DNA of 64,000 bases. It comes from Apostichopus japonicus. Taxonomy: Eukaryota > Echinodermata > Holothuroidea > Aspidochirotida > Stichopodidae. Made by a program: the position numbers and the translations under genes. The notes under the pieces were generated by a model that was not told the origin of the DNA, searched no databases, and saw only the letters and a list, made by a program, of their open reading frames with translations. This document shows positions 37,456 through 50,384 of the stretch, one piece after another. The DNA lies in the NCBI RefSeq assembly GCF_037975245.1, contig NC_092576.1, positions 9,751,501 through 9,815,500 of the forward strand, given 5' to 3'. The first letter of the stretch is position 1, and each line of letters opens with the position of its first letter.

Positions 37456-40400
37456 ATGGATCAAAGACATAACTCTTGCCAAATGTCGCAGCTGGAAATA
37501 CGCAATGAAGACTAAAGAAAGGATAGTGACGTGGAATTATACTTCTGCCGAAAGATCAAACATTTCCCAAGTTTTATATACCGTACTTTGTATTTGTTAT
37601 GCAAGATCTTTAAACATGTACATACTTTATAGTCTTATGATTAACAATATACAAGAAATAGCAATAGCTTGCGGTGCTTTAGCATACATTTGGACTATTA
37701 TGGAATACCAGACGTTACTACAGTATTTGATATCACTACGGTAGGCTAAGAGGCCTAACCTTAAACCATACAACAGCAATTGTCTTTGTCATGCTGCCAA
37801 GTTTATACACATCACTAAATAGAGTGTATGTCGTCACAACAGTAGGATAACATGCCTAACCATATTTGACTTCATCAATCACTTAAGCTATTGATCTGTA
37901 TCAACAATTGTGTTTGGTATATTGCTAAGATTATCAATAATATCAGGCATATGAAATATCCATCTGGTTTGGTCAATATAATACAGTGCTGTCATACATA
38001 CGGATGATTGTCAATATACAATCGATTGATCAATATCGTATTTAATGTGATCATACTGATCAGTAGTTGAAGACATCACTCGAAGCAATATATCGATCTA
38101 TCGATTGCAGTAAGTTGATGCCCCTTATCAATCGCTATCTTAAAACTGCAGATTATTTCCACTCGTTATCGATGAGGATACTATTACAACAACGCCGCTA
38201 CCATCAACACCAACAACAACAACATCAACTATAAACAACAACAAAAAACAAATCACATGCGAATCTCACGTTATTCATGAAAATTTGAGGTATCTTAGTT
38301 AAAATTCACTCTTTTAGTTTTTGAACACGTTATGTCTAATGACGCAAACTGGATTTACAGAAAGCGCGAAAATTAAGCGCAAACATTCGCGTTCAGTTAT
38401 TTAAAAAACTTAGAACCTCATTAAGGTATGTCTAGCTTTATATAGAATGTGTGAAACAATATAAAGTACTTGTATTTGTAAGTATTCCTAGCTATAACAC
38501 ACTCATGCGCAGTGCACGCCATGATACGTAATGACTGTATCACTTGAGTCAATCTGAACTACGCATGCGCAATGCAAATGAAACTGGATATATATGGTCA
38601 CAATTTTGACAGAACAGTCTTCTCTTATCAGCTGCAGCTGAGGGGCACAACTACTTATAATTCTAGGGAGGGGGGAGGGTGTCGGGTGGCGGAGGGGGCA
38701 CACCTTCCACGCATTGTCATACTGTACAAAATATTGCACCATTTTGAAACTTAGCACGCTCTATATTTTCTTTAAAACTCGCGAAGAAGCCTCATTGACG
38801 TATCAAAGATTTTACCAAAGGAAAAATGCGTAGAGAATTATAATATATGAAGGTTATACGAACAGCTTAAAAGATGTTAACAATAACCTGATACTCATGT
38901 AAATAATAATAAGAAGAGTTTGAATTATACAATACTATATACAAGATATGTAAACATAATATACAGGCCTACATACAATAAGGGTTACCTACGAAAACAA
39001 AAAATGAAATTCCAAATTCAACAAGTTTCTAGATGATACACATTGATAAACACATTGATATATCAATTCACAAATTCATAATTTCATATTTATGAGATGT
39101 AAAATTAATACAAAAACTATTAAATTGATCAAATTGAAGATTTATTGTCTTGTACTCATGGCAGAAGCTTCCACACATGACCTTATACCACAATGAAGTC
39201 CTGGCCACCATATAACGTGTGACACCCACACCAAAAGTGTGTACAATTCAAACAGTATACCTCCAATACATTGCGACCAAACACACAAATATGTACAAGT
39301 TACCCCCACAGGTAAAGATTTATTCTACTGTGTATGTAAAATAATATAATATTCTAATGTGTATATAATTATTATTATTATTACTATTATTATTATTTGT
39401 TTCATCACATAGTATAACAAGGTGAACAAGACAATATAACTGCAAATAAGTAAAAAATGTGAAAGGAAGTAAACCAAGAAACCCTTTTGGGCTTAATCGA
39501 ATAGAGTACTCCCATCAAAGAAAATAGATAACAATTAACACCTATAAAAGAACTACCCCCCCCCCCAAAAAAAATAGATAACCTTAACAGAGATGAAGTG
39601 CTTTGCCCTAAGAACAAAACATAATGATCTGACCAGGATTCGAACCTAGACTGTCCATTACCTTCATCATTTTACTACAACACTCTCAGAGTTTCTTCAT
39701 TTGATGTTAACGCTATCCATTGCGTATAGTAATATGTGTGATATTATATATTAGGATATCAAATCATATCTCTTTACCTATGCAACAACGTAGCTAGCGC
39801 CATCAAAACAATGTTAGGCCGAACTATGTGCCCGGGACAGGGCGGGTGGTAAATATAAGCTGTAATTCAATTCTGCTGTATAGACCCAACTATAGCACGC
39901 TGTCATGGAAAAGTTTCTAGAGATTACGTAATCGACTTGGTCGTAAAATGTTCTCTTTTACCAAGTAGCCTGCAATGCCTGCAACATATGGTTTCTTGTA
40001 TGAGGGTCTTTGTGTGATCGCTGTAGACATGAACATACATCCACACAGTGTTTACACTAAAGAGCCTAATGGTGTTAAGAAGCTATGCAGGCTAATTGTA
40101 AAGCCTGGGGTCGATTTACGACCGTGGCAGGTCGATTACGTAACCAACTTTCCTAGCTATAGCTTGCTATAACTGGAGCCAATAAAGTAGATTTTTAAAT
40201 TGCTTAACAGACAAGAAAGTTTGTTTCTTGGAAAATCTGTTAAAGATACAAAAAAATATATATATTACAAAAATATAAAAAAAAAACGCATGAAATTTTG
40301 ATTTATTTGTTCATAGATATATTAGTTACCTATGCAAACACGAAAGGTGAAAAAAGTGAATATGAATCTCCAAATCGATCGACCTTAGCTTTGTTGATAG

Positions 40401-41816
40401 TAATTATTGATTCCTTTGTTAATTATTATTATTATTTTGAAATTTATATTTGCTTTTGTTCTAGAGATAATTAAACGGTTGTGTAGTAAAGTTATTTTTC
40501 ATCTCCATTGTCTGTACGTTTTATAATAATAGTTTCTTGAATGAAACATACCAAATGTCATTGTATTAATTTGCAACCTAGCTGGGACGGGGAAAGTGCA
40601 GGCTTCGGCCGTATCCTTTTCTATGGGATGCTACGTTTATTAGGAAATGAACATTGTCGGGGGGGGGGGGGAGGGAGGGAACGATCAGTTTGGTATAATC
40701 AAAAGGTGAACTAAAATGAAAAATAGTAGTTTCTTTTTCAACAATATGAAATTGTTTATGATTTTTGAAGACGTCAGTCCTGTGACGTCCTCCTCAGCAA
40801 GGAAAAAAATTCTCACCAGGGAAAGGGAAAATGAGGGAGAATAGGAAAGGGGGCGGTGGTGGGTGGGAGGTGGGCTTGCGTATGATCAGTCTCCTCCTCT
40901 GTGTACGGTTCTAAATAGTTATAAGTATAGCATGTATTTTGCAAGTTTATCAGTAACAATTCATTTTACACGGGACCTCGGGGTGCCTTCATATGATATT
41001 ACCCTACCTAGGCTACTTTCTTCACACCCACCCCCCAAGTTCATCATCTTTGCCTCCAACCTTTTCAGGGTTGCTCAAAATAGCTAGAAGTTAAACAGAC
41101 TTCTTTAAATCTGATTCCTTTTATCAAATGCATACGATCTTGGTACTTCTACTTCCCACCAGTTCATATGTTGGACTCAACACCTTTAAATATATTTTGA
41201 TAAATTACCTTGTTAATCCACTTTTACTCTATTTCCATGTTTTTTTGGGGGGGGGTGGGGGGTAGGGGAGTGGGCTGGAGGGGACTCTTTGATATGCTGG
41301 GGGGAGGGGCTTATGATAAAAATTCCCGGTGACAATTTATATACCAATCCACCCCTGCCATCTTGACACCCCAGTTGCAACATTTGAAGAATCTTATAAA
41401 TTCTGCTCACAAAATTAAAACACGTGTAATGGCGCCCTCTAAACCTCAAAAGAAAACGATCTTGCTTATAGGTATCGCACCACATTTATAGTAGTGTACG
41501 TCCGCCTGAGAGCATAACCGAAAAATGATCCTAACGCTATCTACTGTATCGAATTTTTTATATGCAAATTCGAGAGGAAAGACTCATTTTGTCAAGTGCT
41601 ATAAGCGCACTTGATATACTGTGTTGTGTTTTTAACCAAAAAAAAAAAAAAAAACATATTGCTACTTTACTTTTGTTATTATAAACTATTATTGTCATAA
41701 CTCTGAATTGGAATTTCATGCCATCGCAAAAAGAAATAGCGAATTTACTAAATCTTTTGGCAGATAAACCGAATTATTATACAAAACAATTGATTGCAGC
41801 ACATCTCGCCGGTTCT

Positions 41817-42168
41817 GGGGCTGAAGACTGATGGCCGGCCTTGGGGAGGGGTACAAGGGAAGGGGGTGTCCCCCTCCCCTTTGGATTTTTTTTGCATTTC
41901 CAGGTGTCCTCAGATGCAATTTGGTGCAATATAGCACACTTCAACCCACCCACTCCATTTTGTATGTAATTTTGCATTTTCACCTGGCCTTAGATGCAAT
42001 TTGGTGCTCCAAATGAGATTTTTTTCTCATTTGGAAATGAAAAAGGGTTTTTCTGACTTGCGAAGCGGGGGCGGGGGGGGGGGCGGTATGATACTTCCGC
42101 CCCTCCATATTTTTCACTGTGGGGGGGGGGGGCTGGCGCCCCCAGCCCCCCGGTTCCTACGCCCTTGA
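41817..42168 (+). mobile_element. hAT-type miniature element, family 2, 5'-incomplete copy
   Basis: Matches the copies at 58 kb and 61 kb from GGGGCTGAAGACTGATGG to CCTACGCCCTTGA but lacks the CAGTGGCGTAGG start; no duplication is visible. Confidence 0.75.
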
Positions 42169-42583
42169 ATATAAAGAAACTACAGAGGAAATTGATCACG
42201 ATATTTTCAGCACAGTGAATTTGGTAATCACTACGGTGACTTGAAAGGGACATAGGAAACATTTTTTGAGTTTTTACCTAAAAATTTTGAGTTTCCATCT
42301 AAAAAATTGGAGTTTTTATCTAAAAGTTTTGACTTGTTCTTTTGGACCTCATAAGTCAACATTTTGAATTTTGCCTTACACAAAAGTCTGTTCAAAGTAT
42401 CTCTTTCGAGATCCGGCTTTAGGAATCACAAATGACTTCGAGTTGGTTAGAATCATATTTGATCTCTAGGGTAAGGCAAATTTGTCACCAAAACAGAACT
42501 AGAATTGTTCGATACAGGTGACAAACGCCTACAGTGGAATTACGACCTTCCTTACCGGTTTCGAACCTCTGGACATACAATCA

Positions 42584-42657
42584 GCGTCCATAGCCTAGTG
42601 GTTAGGGTGTCCGCATAAAAAAGCGGGAGGCCCGGGTTCGAATCCCGGTGGAGGCTG
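42584..42657 (+). tRNA. tRNA-like sequence, probably a pseudogene or SINE head
   Basis: A box TAGCCTAGTGGTTAGG and B box GGGTTCGAATCCC are perfect, and the acceptor and T stems pair (one mismatch). The anticodon loop is 8 nt (ATAAAAAA), so no anticodon can be assigned. A second B-box-like GAGGTTCGAAACC lies reversed just upstream (42554-42569). Confidence 0.5.
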
Positions 42658-43310
42658 GAAGTTTTTCACTGTTCTGGATTTTATCTATGAATATATCTTT
42701 ATCTCTATATATATAAAGTATTGTTTTGTCTCCCCCTCCCCCCCCCCTCCCTGTACAAAGAGAGCTGTCCAGCCCCATGCCGAGAAGGAACTGTTGCTTT
42801 GTTTGTTATTACTGTGACTATAACGTGTCGTGAGTAAATAAAAAGAATAACCTTGAAGGAAAACACAAAAGACTAGACTGAAAAAAGAGAGACAATAATA
42901 AAACGGGACAAGATGAAACCGCGGAGAGACGCCTCCCTCCCTCGCTCCCCACCCCCCACATTTCACATTTTTGTCACATCTGGAAGATATTATTTGTCAG
43001 TTGTTGACAAGTAATATTGGCGAATGTTATGATGCTCCTGTTGGGAATACAAACTTCTTCGATGTAACAAGGCCGTCCCTACCCTCTAGTCCCCCACCCC
43101 ATATTGTATAATTATGTACCCCTACCTAGGAAATATGCATAAGAGAAAAAACCAAGAGAAAGATTGTAAATGGCACTATTACGTCACAAATGTACAAAAT
43201 GACAGCTCCTAGATACGACATTTAAACCTATATAGTATATAACTCCTAAGTGAAGCGAGACTTTTTCTTAGTTGTTTGGAGTAGTTTTCCTTCACAAAAA
43301 CTAAAAATAT

Positions 43311-43350
43311 ACCTAAGATGGAGGTGGTTGCAACCACCTCCAGCTTAGGT
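43311..43350. repeat. Near-perfect 40-bp palindrome
   Basis: ACCTAAGATGGAGGTGGTTG pairs with the following 20 nt at 19 of 20 positions with no loop. A cruciform or hairpin is possible. Confidence 0.85.
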
Positions 43351-43578
43351 GTGTCTCCTGCAATACAACCGGAGTGATTTGCGTGTGTGTCGCAAACTCT
43401 GAATCGAAAGGCAAGGTCATGATATATTGAATAATAAAAATTATATTTAAAACATTTTAAGTTTGTTCTCTATGCAGTTGTAAAGACAAAGGATGAAGAG
43501 AGTTTCAGCCCAATTGGCATGATGAGACCATTGGATTCTACTTTTAAATGAAGAAAAAAAGTTTAAAAAAAAATAAAC

Positions 43579-43582
<4 letters not shown>

Positions 43583-43669
<87 letters not shown>

Positions 43670-43731
43670 TAAATAAATATATATATATATATAAATTGAT
43701 ATATAAATTAATATATATATATATATATATA
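43583..43731. repeat. (TA)n/(TAAA) microsatellite
   Basis: Interrupted TA repeats with AAATATAAATA breaks; frames across it are artefacts. Confidence 0.95.
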
Positions 43732-44567
43732 TTATGCATATTTGGCTTTTATGTTTACCTAAAAGGTTAAGTACAGAAACTAAAAGCGATTTTTTCATAA
43801 TTTAATCATTTTGATCACAGGAATACTCTTTCAAGGCCAATAAATACAGCAAACATGGTGTAATTGAACCTTGGTTCTTGATATCTGAAGCCGAGTTTCA
43901 TGAAACTATTTATCGGAACGATTATATTTAGTCTGCCAACATTTCGTCAGGTGGTGCTGGAAGCAGAGTACGGGAGAGGGGGGGGGGGTTCCCAAGGGCC
44001 AGGCTTCTTTTCAACACTCTAAAAGGTCCCGGACTTTGTTGACTATAGGCCAATAGCATTGGCTGATTCAGTGTTGAAAAGAACGGCACGCATAAGATGT
44101 ATTAACCTTTTTTTCGCTACTATAAAAGCTTTTAGCATTATTTCAGGACAAGACAAAGATAATTAAACGTAGTAAAACTTCAAGTGTACTGAGTACCTTA
44201 CTTCCCTACCCTACTACCCCCTCCCCCAATCCCCACCAAAAGTGACACGTAGAATTTCAAGGCCACATGTGCGAAAGCAAACACAGTTTTATACAGTGCA
44301 GCACTGAGCGGTTACTCAACATATCATAATTAACACCGAGAAAGCCCGCGTTTTGGAAATATCATTGAAAAAAACTGCAGACTTTTCTTTTGTTATAAAC
44401 TTATAGTTCGACAACACCCGCTGCGACTGAACCTTGCACTCTTCCCATTTATGCCGTTAGCACCGTGTGGCAAAATCCCTCTTTTGTTATTTAAATAGTT
44501 CTTTATTATTTAAATTGTCAGACCAATCATATCGACCGTTTATATACGTCTGAGTGAACAAACAGAC

Positions 44568-44757
44568 TGCACACCGTTACACTTACATAGTAATACACAC
44601 TGTAGCACACTGCGCTGTAAAGTACTGGCTCTTTTTTGCACACATAACTCAAGGCGTTGTTCTATAGGCATTATAAGGAAGTGTATAAAAATCTCGTGCG
44701 CGTGTGTGCATGCTAACCACAGAGATTTTTTTGGCCGTCTAGAAAAGTTTAATCATC
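44568..44757 (+). promoter_or_regulatory. ZIP gene promoter: TATA box and three metal-response-element cores
   Basis: TATAAAAA at 44684-44691 lies 67-74 nt before the ATG. Copies of the MTF-1 core TGCRCNC occur at 44568-44574 and 44638-44644 (TGCACAC) and, reversed, at 44704-44710 (GTGTGCA). By base composition about 0.2 would be expected in this length. Zinc control through MTF-1 is inference from these motifs. Confidence 0.45.
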
Positions 44758-45072
44758 ATGAGGGTCGTGCGCAGTATTACCATATTTCTTTTTACATTAA
44801 TCCTGATTCCTCGCGATGGATTTTCGGAACATTCCGACCACGCCCATGATCACCACGAGGAGGAAGACGAGGGTGGAGAGCACCACGTAGAAGAGCAAGA
44901 TCCTTTCTCGTCCGTCAACAAATTTCTCCTCGAAAACGAATTGAAAGAACTGCAAAACGGCCAGGAACATGAAGAAATCAGCTATGATAAAACGAGAGCA
45001 ATCGTCGACATTTTGTTGCATCGCTTTGACTGCTCCGAAAGACTTGAAGGTGAAGAAGAAGAATGTGAAAAG
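44758..45072 (+). CDS. SLC39A4/12-like: ZIP transporter exon 1 (residues 1-105): signal peptide and His-rich N-terminus
   Basis: The ATG lies 74 nt downstream of the TATA box. It encodes a hydrophobic signal peptide (IFLFTLILI) and a His/acidic run around HSDHAHDHHEEEDEGGEHH. A helical segment follows (FLLENELKEL, AIVDILLHRF), as in the ZIP4/ZIP12 ectodomain start. The donor gtaagg follows, phase 0. The next intron is 8.7 kb, the longest of the gene. Confidence 0.88.
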
Positions 45073-45192
45073 GTAAGGGTTCAGAAAAAAAGAGGGAAAA
45101 AAGGCACTTACATTGCTCATATTTAAGTGATTTTATGGTAACTTGCATAGGCAGGTGGTGGTGTGTTCTGTGAGCCGGGAGGGCGATGTTTC

Positions 45193-45447
45193 CCCAGCAA
45201 ACACAAAACGTTACCATAACATTTTTAAAAGAGCCTCTAAAATATGTTTTTATAGCGCTAAATGTGGTGTTATAAAAACGTCGGCATAACGTTTTTATGA
45301 TATATTAATGTTATATTAATGTTTTAACGAAAAAAATGTTTTGAAATAATAGCCTGAAAACGTTTTCGGGACATATTTATTACACCACAATTAACGTTAT
45401 CAAAACAAAAGACGAAACGTTTTAAGCACGTTTTTGTGTTTGCTGGG
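45193..45447 (+). mobile_element. Miniature TIR element (CCCAGCAAACAC ends)
   Basis: 255 bp starting CCCAGCAAACACAAAACG and ending CGTTTTTGTGTTTGCTGGG, with AACGTT/AAACGTTT motifs repeated inside. It begins 120 nt after ZIP exon 1. No clear duplication was found. Confidence 0.7.
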
Positions 45448-45937
45448 AATATGGGAGGGGTGGGGGTGTAGGGGGGGATGTGGGCGGCTTTTGATCTTCG
45501 CGTGGCTATCCATATGAACGATTAGGTAAAAAGACAATGAGAAGAAAACTATGACATGGTTTCTAAAATGCAGCCGATTCTCTAGGCTTATAAACGGTTA
45601 AAACTGGTAAAGGTGAGTACCGGTTAATCAGTTAAAAACTGATGTGTGTTGTAATTTCTTAACATGTGGTACGTTTATGACCAGTTGCTACTGAGAAGGA
45701 CTGACAAACAGAAAAAAAAATACTAAACATACAATACTATACATGGCCATAATGATTGACTGGACTAACGAGACTAGTTTAAACATTTTCGCCAATCATT
45801 TCGTTCCGCACATTTTAAGCGAAAACGGATGACACTTTACTACAAAATGCTTAAAAACTGCAATTTGAACCATCTTTACAAGGTATACTAACTAGTCAAA
45901 CATAGGGACAGTTGTTTAGACTCCTAACAAGTTATTA

Positions 45938-45980
45938 GTTTAAACAGGGAGTTGCTATGGAACAACTCCCTGGTTTAAAC
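45938..45980. repeat. Hairpin with 17-18-bp arms
   Basis: GTTTAAACAGGGAGTTG and CAACTCCCTGGTTTAAAC flank an 8-nt loop, with one bulge, in ZIP intron 1. Confidence 0.8.
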
Positions 45981-46417
45981 AGCCTTTGAGTATACTAATG
46001 AATTCGTCTGTTAAATTTTTTTTTTCAACAGTATAGCATCTGCTGACTGGACTAACATGTGCTACGGTGTTATAACACACTTCAGTTTTCACTGATTAAC
46101 GATTGTCTCCTATTCACACTATACAAACTGATCAAGCCATGTATATTGGGTACTAAAATTTGATTACTTACCGTCTTATCTCTATCTAATATATGAACAG
46201 GAGGTATATGGGCTCGATAAAATTGTTCGGAATTGGTAATCAAATACAATATAAAAGTCTAACTTAACTTATTTCTGTGTTAGCAAATTGCGCCGAAAAG
46301 GCACCTATAGGCTAAGTAGAATGGCATCATTGAAAGTTAAAATATACATCGTCAACTCTTGTCTTGCACTACTGTATGCACAAATGAAAGCAAATCCGAT
46401 CCACATATATAGCAAAT

Positions 46418-48170
46418 GCTTTTTAATATTGATAAATGCAAGGTGATGCATATTGGAAGTAGAAGGGAATTAGTTATGGCCTGATGATTGGGGGTGAGTG
46501 GGAGTGGGGGGGGGGGGGGTGTAGTGGCTGGAAATCCAAGTGGATGGGTTTTGAAGCCAGGAAATTCCCTGCTACCTTGTATTTACCCCCGCCCGCCCCC
46601 GCGCTACTCGTCAACGATACAGTCAGTTAGACCCCCCATCTTTCGCGACTGCACTTTTGTTCCGAACTTTTTTCGATACATTTTTAGCCACTGGCCCTCA
46701 CTTCGCAAACTTTTTAGCACCCCCCCAGCCACCCCGACCAACTATTTTTGTGAAAATTCTGGCAATATGCTGACAACTATTCGGGCACCTACTGAAAGAA
46801 AGATAATTTGCAATGTGTTTTTCAATGGCTGAACTTATATAATTATTACCATTAACATTGTAACGAATTCCCCAATAATAATAACCAATATGGAAGGATA
46901 ATAACACGAATGACGATTGTATGCTATTGGCATGCGATGTAATAAACGATGCAAGCCTATATGATATGCACATTAACATCGTAACATGCGGAACGCGCGA
47001 AAAATGTTGGTTATATTTTTCGGGCAAGTCGTTACAGCCACCCCCTCCCCCCAAATCAAATTGGGCCCCTACGCCAATGACGGTAGTTGTATTAGGCATT
47101 TGTTTTGGAGTATTCAAAATCATACGAAGTTTTGTATGGTGGAGTATAAGAATCGCGAGATACAATTTCTCAAAGTGGCAAGGAAAACGTTATAAATATG
47201 ATTGATTGAAGGTCAATTTTGACCGAAATTTTTAGGTCATTCACAATCACAGGAATATATGAATAGGCCTAGATAAACTAGAGTCGGACAGTCTGAAATT
47301 CCGACTGTCGCACTCCAATTTTCCAACTATCGTCAGTTTTACCAAGTTTGGGGGTGAGACACCCCCCCCCCTTCTAGCGACGTCCCTGACTGGTAGTAGT
47401 CACCTATAGTATACCTACAATCTTAATGGTGTGGAGTTACAGGAGGTCTTTGTTGAAAGAGACCTAGGTATCTACATTGACTCATCTCTGCAACCTTCTA
47501 TAAACATTGTCTCGAAGCTGCTAACAGAGATAATAGGTTTTAGGTATGATCAAGAGGAACTTCAGTTTTCTGAGAAAAAGGATAATAGTTGTTAGGCATT
47601 ATAAGCAGTTGGTCAGGCCTCATCTGGAGTATGCTATTCAGGCTTGGAACCTATATTTTGCTTAAGATAAGGAAGTACCTCGAAAAGGTCCAGTGGAGGG
47701 CTATACTAGGATGATTAGTTCCTTAAAGGGTGTCCCTTATTACTGTTGAATCTCACCACTCTGGAGCTTAGGAGGTTACGTGGTGACTTGATTCAGGTTT
47801 TCAAGATTGTGTATTATGATTTTGACAATTTATCTTTCACTGGCCTTTTCATGTTTGCTAAGAGTAATTCTATACCATAGGTCATTGTCTTAAACTCCAA
47901 AAGTCACAAATTAGGATTAATATTCGGCATAACTTTTTTTTCTAATAGGGCTGTGAATGAGTGGAACGGTTTGCCCGAGAAAGTTGTACTTGCAAGTATA
48001 GTGTGAATTTAAGAATGTGGGTTTAAGAATGCTTTGGACAAGCACTTTTAGCATTGTAATCGGGTCTGAGTGTTTGTGTCTTCAGTTTTTTCTTCTCTCC
48101 TTTTGGGTTCTTGAAGGGGACTTGAGTGTCCCTCATGATCTCTTTTTTCTAATAAACTAAAACGAAATTA
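46418..48170 (+). pseudogene. LINE-type reverse transcriptase 3' remnant, split by a later insertion
   Basis: 46422-46470 reads FNIDKCKVMHIGSRRE, a signature of LINE ORF2 (CR1/L2/jockey-like). The match stops at about 46475 and resumes near 47400: VFVERDLGIYIDSSLQPS, then LVRPHLEYAIQAWN, TLELRRLRGDLIQVFKIV and RAVNEWNGLPEKVV. At least three frame changes and several stops occur, so it is dead. The 3' end near 48170 is followed by A-rich sequence. The roughly 0.9 kb between the two parts is a separate insertion. Confidence 0.8.
46475..47395 (+). mobile_element. Insertion inside the LINE remnant; G/C-run-rich non-autonomous repeat
   Basis: It separates LINE motifs that belong next to each other. 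Its right end reads CTAGCGACGTCCCTGACTG. The stretch 46795-47090 matches 8470-8765 (TTGGCATGCGATGTAATAA, CGGGCAAGTCGTTACAGCC), so it belongs to a dispersed family. No transposase is seen and no clear target duplication was found. Confidence 0.55.
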
Positions 48171-48302
48171 TTTCCAAATACTTTTAGTTTATTTTCTATT
48201 ACCGATATTTAAATTAGTGGCTTTCATGATCTGTGATCCAAAAAATAAAAAATAGAAGCGAAAAGAGAGAAAGAAATCAGAAGAAGAAGAAAAACAAACA
48301 CC

Positions 48303-48684
48303 CAGTGGCGGAGCGTCCATACAGTCAGGGGAGGGGGGGGGGCGGATGCCCCCCTGACGGACTCAAATGGACTGCTGACGCCCTTTTCAGCTTTTTACCA
48401 TGCACTTTTTACTTATTCGCGATTAGTTACTTTTTTATTGCGCTCTCATCTACCTATTGACATTTGTCACATTTTGTTGGCGATGACACCTATTTATTCT
48501 TCGTTTATTTGCAAATTAGCAAGGCCAGGAAAGGGTCATTTCCGGCGATCTAGGAAGTATCTTTACTCAAAAAATTTCTGTACGCTCCGCGCCAACCTGT
48601 GGTGGCGCTCCGCTTAGATAGTGTCGAAAGCGCCCCCTTGACCAATCTCGCCCCCCTTGACCAATACCCCTAGCTCCGCCGCTG
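48303..48684 (+). mobile_element. hAT-type miniature element, family 1, copy 2
   Basis: Same sequence as 14930-15317 in the same orientation; the ends are CAGTGGCGGAGCGTCC and AGCTCCGCCGCTG. It is flanked by an exact 8-bp duplication CAAACACC (48295-48302 and 48685-48692), which fixes both ends. Confidence 0.85.
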
Positions 48685-49255
48685 CAAACACCCCACTAGT
48701 AACCCCGTTTCAGTAGACTATTGGTATATGTACTATAACGTATTGTGCCGCATCATCATTTCCTGATTGCCTTATAATAATAGTATTGACGTCATTGGTA
48801 AACTCCTGCGTAACAGCTATATGAAGAGAAATTCGACGTCTTTAGTAAAAACATAAAAGCATTCAATAGAGACCAAAGGTATATAAACTGCAAACTATAT
48901 AAGGCAATACAAAACAGATTTTAGCAAACCCGAGAAGAATATCAATAAATAGACTCTTCATGGAATTGGTCCCGGATTTTCTCTGAACAATAAAGTACTC
49001 ATTAACATAATATATATTGCCAAAGGTCCTGTCTTAGAATTTGATGAATCAGTTAGTGTGATTGTGCACTATATTGTATTAAAATGAAACCCACATTTTT
49101 CCCCCAATATGATTCATATATATACACTGCAGTGTAAATTCAAACTATTCGCGTTGGTATAGCGGTTTAGATGGTACACAAACGATGTTTGTGTTAGCTT
49201 GAATTTCCCTTGCTTGTCTTTCGTATGGAATACATTACTTATACTTACTTACCTC

Positions 49256-50083
49256 TGTTGTGATAACCACAATCAAGTTCAAACAGTTAAGTTTATTTGT
49301 TCAAATATATAGTAGAGTTGTTAAATGCACACAGTCGTAAATAATTACGGTTGTTTTCTTGAAATTTTTATACTTGAAAAAATGTCGTCTCTATTTTACT
49401 TTAGAAATTATTGACGTCGGTAAGTGACTTTAGTTGAAGTCATCAACCATAAACATCATGTGTATCACACTCTTATACTTTCATACAATAACAATTTCCT
49501 CCGTGAGAGTGTGAAAAAATTTGATGATTCCCTTGAGAAATAATTGTTTAGCGTTTTTGTTAAGATCGGATCCCATCAAATTTAACACGAATATAGAGTG
49601 ACAAATTGTCACTGCAGGTTTTAGAGTTAACTTCACCCGGAATCACTCTTCGTATCAGAGTGACTTTTCGTTCCTTTAAAAGAGTGTTCATCCTAGGTTT
49701 TCTCAAAGAGAAAAATTTTCAATTTTTTTTTGTGTGGAACTTGTGTACATTCCTCTAAGAGTATTTCGCTCTAAAATATCTCTCTCTAAAAAAAAAATAC
49801 AAAAGAAAGTTGGAAATAATATGTACCTTCGGTGCCATGAGCATTTATGTAAATCAGATCTAAAAAGAAAGGGTAAGTCCCTACAGGATACTGGCGAAGA
49901 ATGTTTGTATTCATACAAACAGTTCCCCAAAAAGGGTGAAACTATACAAATAAGGGTTAAAAAGAATGAATAGAAGAGTGGCCTCATAATATGTTCACAC
50001 GTATTCACACATATTATATCTGGTATATCACTGGTATATCACAATAGGTTTCTCGGTTCACCGCAGTAATGTTTGTTGTCGGC
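49256..50083 (+). repeat. Long direct repeat, upstream copy (about 0.83 kb)
   Basis: Starts TGTTGTGATAACCACAATC and ends GTTTGTTGTCGGC. It matches 51420-52221 in the same orientation with scattered substitutions and small indels (roughly 90% by eye). The pair flanks the GIY-YIG ORF like the pseudo-LTRs of Penelope elements. It could equally be a solo repeat family with the Penelope fragment inserted between tandem copies. Confidence 0.75.
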
Positions 50084-50097
50084 CTTCATATATTCGT

Positions 50098-50098
<1 letters not shown>

Positions 50099-50175
<77 letters not shown>

Positions 50176-50206
50176 CATATATATATATAGCATATATATA
50201 TATAGG
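50099..50206. repeat. (TA)n microsatellite in the head of the Penelope-like element
   Basis: A TA run with two GCATATATA interruptions, directly after the upstream direct repeat. Confidence 0.95.
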
Positions 50207-50384
50207 CAATGTTCTGCGTAGCACTAAGAATTCTAGTAGAAAAATAGTAAAGTTTGCTAGTGCTAATGATAAAGAAAAGAAACACGACGTTTCGGGTATA
50301 AACCCTTTAACAAAGTGAGCAAAAAGACTACTAAAACTGTAAACAGCGAACGAAGAAAGATAAAATGGTTCAATGCACACACAT

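Larger units (their letters stand above)
37456..44567. other. Gene-free interval between gene B and the ZIP gene
   Basis: Holds the family 2 copy, the tRNA-like sequence, the 40-bp palindrome and microsatellites. A reversed B-box-like TAGGTTCGAATCCTGGT lies at 39639-39655 (minus strand), a possible second SINE head. Confidence 0.45.

Noticed and set aside
40770-40812. Hammerhead-like CTGAGGAGGACGTC on the minus strand
   Set aside because: Core lacks GAAA and there is no inverted repeat or duplication around it.
43544-43798. 84-codon minus frame across a TA tract
   Set aside because: Ile/Tyr alternation is a direct translation of (TA)n; the same holds for frames at 2118-2357, 24256-24438 and 50039-50518.
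44797-45120. 107-codon minus frame opposite ZIP exon 1
   Set aside because: Antisense shadow; Phe/Val-rich reading of the His/Glu-rich exon.
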